This document shows positions 62,446 to 64,000 of a stretch of DNA of 64,000 nt, one piece after another. Under the pieces are notes generated by a model. It did not search any database. It saw only the letters and a list, made by a program, of their open reading frames with translations, and was not told the DNA's origin. The DNA lies in assembly GCF_004342175.1 (NCBI RefSeq), contig NZ_SMAO01000001.1, positions 186,001 through 250,000 on the forward strand, given 5' to 3'. Source of the DNA: Thiobaca trueperi. GTDB taxonomy: Bacteria > Pseudomonadota > Gammaproteobacteria > Chromatiales > Chromatiaceae. Both the position numbers and the translations under genes were made by a program. Numbering within the stretch: position 1 is the stretch's first letter; each line of letters opens with the position of its first letter.

Positions 62446-63129
62446 TTAAACCAGCGGTCCCAGATAGGTTCCCAGCAAGAGCACCGCCGTAGCCGAGACC
62501 GTGATGAGGACGTTGTCATCGATGGGGCCGAACTCGTAGCGTTCGACCACCGTTGCCACCAGGGCCGAGAGCAGACCCCAGACCGGGATCGCCGGGTTTG
62601 CCATCCCGCCGATGATCCAGCCCATGGGCGCGCAGACCAGGAGCATGAAGACATTGCCGATGGGACTCTTGGAGCGTTTGCGGATGAAGAGATTGCGGGC
62701 GATCCCGGTCACGCCATCACCGAAGGCCATATACAGCGATGGCAGGATGGCGAGCCAGGGATTGTCCAGCAGCCACCACAGCAGCGAGATGGAACTCGAC
62801 CACATGAGCGCGAATTTCACGTCATTGCGGTTGTCGTCGGTCTGAAACCAGTCGAACCGCATGCCCGTGGCATGGGCCGCATAAAGCAGCAGGGTCAGCA
62901 GCAGACCGCTGACCAGCGGGTACCAGGGATTGGTGAAGACCAGCGGCACCATCAGCGATCCCACGCCCCCGGCCAGCATATGGACGATCTTGCGGTTGTA
63001 ATAGACAGCGCGGATGGGTTCCATGCCCCGCTCCACCATCGCTCGATAGGGAATGCGGGTCAGAAAGAGGATGGCCAGGACATAGAGACTGAGGCCAAAG
63101 GCCCAATAGAATTGCGGCGAGATGGTCAT
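62446..63129 (-). CDS. CdsA/dolichol-kinase-like integral membrane protein
   Basis: 227 aa from ATG 63129 (open to 63165). About six hydrophobic segments. Family marks of phosphatidate cytidylyltransferases and polyprenol/phytol kinases: AVYYNRKIVHMLAGGVGSLM near residue 50 and the C-terminal MAFGDGVTGIARNLFIRKRS followed by KSPIGNVFMLLVC (GD..., KSxxGN). Likely phosphorylates an isoprenoid alcohol or a lipid; a phytol-kinase-type role in bacteriochlorophyll turnover would suit a purple bacterium but is a guess. Confidence 0.72.
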   Translation of the reverse strand: MTISPQFYWAFGLSLYVLAILFLTRIPYRAMVERGMEPIRAVYYNRKIVHMLAGGVGSLMVPLVFTNPWYPLVSGLLLTLLLYAAHATGMRFDWFQTDDNRNDVKFALMWSSSISLLWWLLDNPWLAILPSLYMAFGDGVTGIARNLFIRKRSKSPIGNVFMLLVCAPMGWIIGGMANPAIPVWGLLSALVATVVERYEFGPIDDNVLITVSATAVLLLGTYLGPLV

Positions 63130-63243
63130 GGGGATTCTGTCAGGGGTTGAGTACGTGCCCGACATCCTAAATCAGGTGCGGTATCGGACGCATGGTTTCG
63201 CGCACGACGACAGCCTCTGCCTTGCCCAATCGACTGCGCTGCA

Positions 63244-63268
63244 CTAAAGTAAGGCTGCATTACTTTAG
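63244..63268. promoter_or_regulatory. Operator dyad of the AbrB/PIN toxin-antitoxin pair
   Basis: CTAAAGTAA (63244-63252), 7-bp spacer, TTACTTTAG (63260-63268): perfect 9-bp inverted repeat ending 12 bp before the antitoxin ATG. AbrB-type antitoxins usually repress their own operon through such a site. Confidence 0.7.
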
Positions 63269-63280
63269 CGGGGTATCGAG

Positions 63281-63526
63281 ATGCTTGCCAAAATGACGGT
63301 CAAGAACCAGTTGACCTTGCCGAAAGCGGTGACGGACGCCGTCGGCGCAAGTGACTATTTCGAGGTGGAAACGCGCAATGGACAGATCATCCTGACACCG
63401 GTGCGTATTCAGCGCGCCGATGGGGTGCGCGCCCGGCTGGCCGAGCTGAATCTGTCGGAACAGGACATCCAGGATGCCGTCGATTGGGCGCGGCAGGCCG
63501 GCAAGCCCGTGTCAGATGTGTCGTGA
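63281..63526 (+). CDS. AbrB/SpoVT-type antitoxin
   Basis: 81 aa. N-terminal swapped-hairpin DNA-binding domain: LAKMTVKNQLTLPKAVTDAV, YFEVETRNGQIILTPVRI. The C-terminal helix (LAELNLSEQDIQDAVDWARQ) should wrap the toxin. GTGA overlap with the PIN gene shows coupled translation. The perfect dyad upstream supports autoregulation. Confidence 0.88.
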   Translation: MLAKMTVKNQLTLPKAVTDAVGASDYFEVETRNGQIILTPVRIQRADGVRARLAELNLSEQDIQDAVDWARQAGKPVSDVS

Positions 63527-63981
63527 CGCTGTCAGTGCGACTGCCGCGCGTCGTTCTGGACACCAATCTGGTGCTGTCGGCCCTGGTTTTTGGCGGTGGC
63601 GTGCCGGGTGCTGTGCGTCGCGCCTGGCAGCAATCGCGTTTTCAGCCGCTGATTTCGACGCAGACGACCGCCGAGCTGCTCCGTGTCCTGAACTATCCCA
63701 AATTCAAGCTCTCGGTCGATGATCAGCAGGAATTGCTGGCCGACTATCTGCCCTGGTGCGAGACGGTCAGGATCCCCGACCCGCCCCCCACCACGCCCCT
63801 GTGCCGTGACCGACTGGACCAACCCTTCCTGTGGCTGGCCATCGCTGGCGACGCTCAATTCCTGGTGACGGGCGATGCCGATCTGCTCACCCTGGCGGCT
63901 GAGTTCAGTCCCGCGATCCTGACCCCAGCCTGCTTTCTCGATCACCTGACTCGATACCCGCTCGAAGGCCAGCCGTTATGA
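63523..63981 (+). CDS. PIN-domain toxin (putative ribonuclease)
   Basis: 152 aa from GTG 63523 inside the antitoxin stop. PIN fold with the acidic metal-binding set: VVLDTNLVLSALVFGG (first Asp), QTTAELLRVLNYPKFKL (Glu), RDRLDQPFLWLAIAGDAQFL (Asp) and VTGDADLLTL (Asp). The sequence pattern is that of the subgroup called putative toxin-antitoxin toxin component, PIN family. Probable Mg2+-dependent endoribonuclease. Its stop overlaps a further ATG at 63978. Confidence 0.9.
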   Translation: MTLSVRLPRVVLDTNLVLSALVFGGGVPGAVRRAWQQSRFQPLISTQTTAELLRVLNYPKFKLSVDDQQELLADYLPWCETVRIPDPPPTTPLCRDRLDQPFLWLAIAGDAQFLVTGDADLLTLAAEFSPAILTPACFLDHLTRYPLEGQPL

Positions 63982-64000
63982 CCGAACACGCTCCAATGAG
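63978..64000 (+). CDS. Start of a further gene, cut by the window end
   Basis: ATG 63978 overlaps the PIN toxin stop (ATGA). Only seven codons (MTEHAPM) are visible, so the product cannot be named. The overlap suggests it is cotranscribed with the toxin-antitoxin pair. Confidence 0.45.

Overview
The window looks like chromosomal DNA of a GC-rich gammaproteobacterium, most probably a purple sulfur bacterium (Chromatiaceae). The pointers are a rhd-tusA-dsrE2 sulfur-transfer cluster next to cysG, lipoyl-domain-fused dihydrolipoamide dehydrogenase, and a general gammaproteobacterial gene set (folB, recG, mltB, aceEF-lpd, cysG, hemH, yhdP, pot, ubiX, mpl, gltX). This assignment is an inference from gene content; no rRNA or tRNA gene was found.

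Left part (1-11.6 kb): plsY (cut by the edge), folB, a SOUL haem-binding protein, a DUF2452 protein and a MidA-type methyltransferase lead into a V/A-type ATPase gene group K-F-E-A. The group stops abruptly. Forty bases after subunit A lies a near-perfect dif (XerC/XerD) site, so the window sits at the replication terminus. Integrated at dif is a small mobile element resembling filamentous-phage satellites of the CTX/RS1/TLC type. It has a regulator-like gene, a gene II/X-type replication protein, two small coupled ORFs, a large nested hairpin, a RelB/RelE-like toxin-antitoxin pair, three hairpins with constant loops and changing stems, and an XRE repressor with operators. It ends in a 44-bp direct repeat and a deleted second copy of its first gene. 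No coat, adsorption or Zot-like gene is visible.

Middle (11.6-34 kb): recG and yjbQ (divergent), mltB, ridA, a tandem pair of secreted Cys-containing paralogues, and the pyruvate dehydrogenase operon aceE-aceF-lpd with REP-like hairpins between aceE and aceF. An accessory run on the minus strand follows: a 60-aa protein, a MerR regulator carrying the same domain, a CDKN3-like phosphatase and a HipA/PI-kinase-like protein. Next come a decayed SDR gene, a D-2-hydroxyacid dehydrogenase, hsp20 under a CIRCE operator, a LexA-like peptidase without an HTH domain, an SDR, tex, and a cluster of REP hairpins around a RAYT transposase remnant.

Right part (34-64 kb): a phosphopantetheinyl transferase, uppP, hom, a DUF3501 gene, an IS630 remnant, a diguanylate cyclase with an unknown partner, cysG, rhd-tusA-dsrE2, a DUF971 gene, hemerythrin-hemH, a K+ channel with RCK domains plus a DUF6394 gene, nitrilase and yhdP, a putrescine/spermidine ABC operon, ubiX, mpl, gltX, a CdsA/dolichol-kinase-like gene and an AbrB/PIN toxin-antitoxin pair.

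Three families of dispersed repeats run through the window: six copies of a roughly 80-100 bp inverted repeat placed after genes, covarying REP hairpins, and three copies of a roughly 195 bp MITE-like element built of two TIR-bounded halves. Two MITE copies supply the stop codon of the neighbouring gene.
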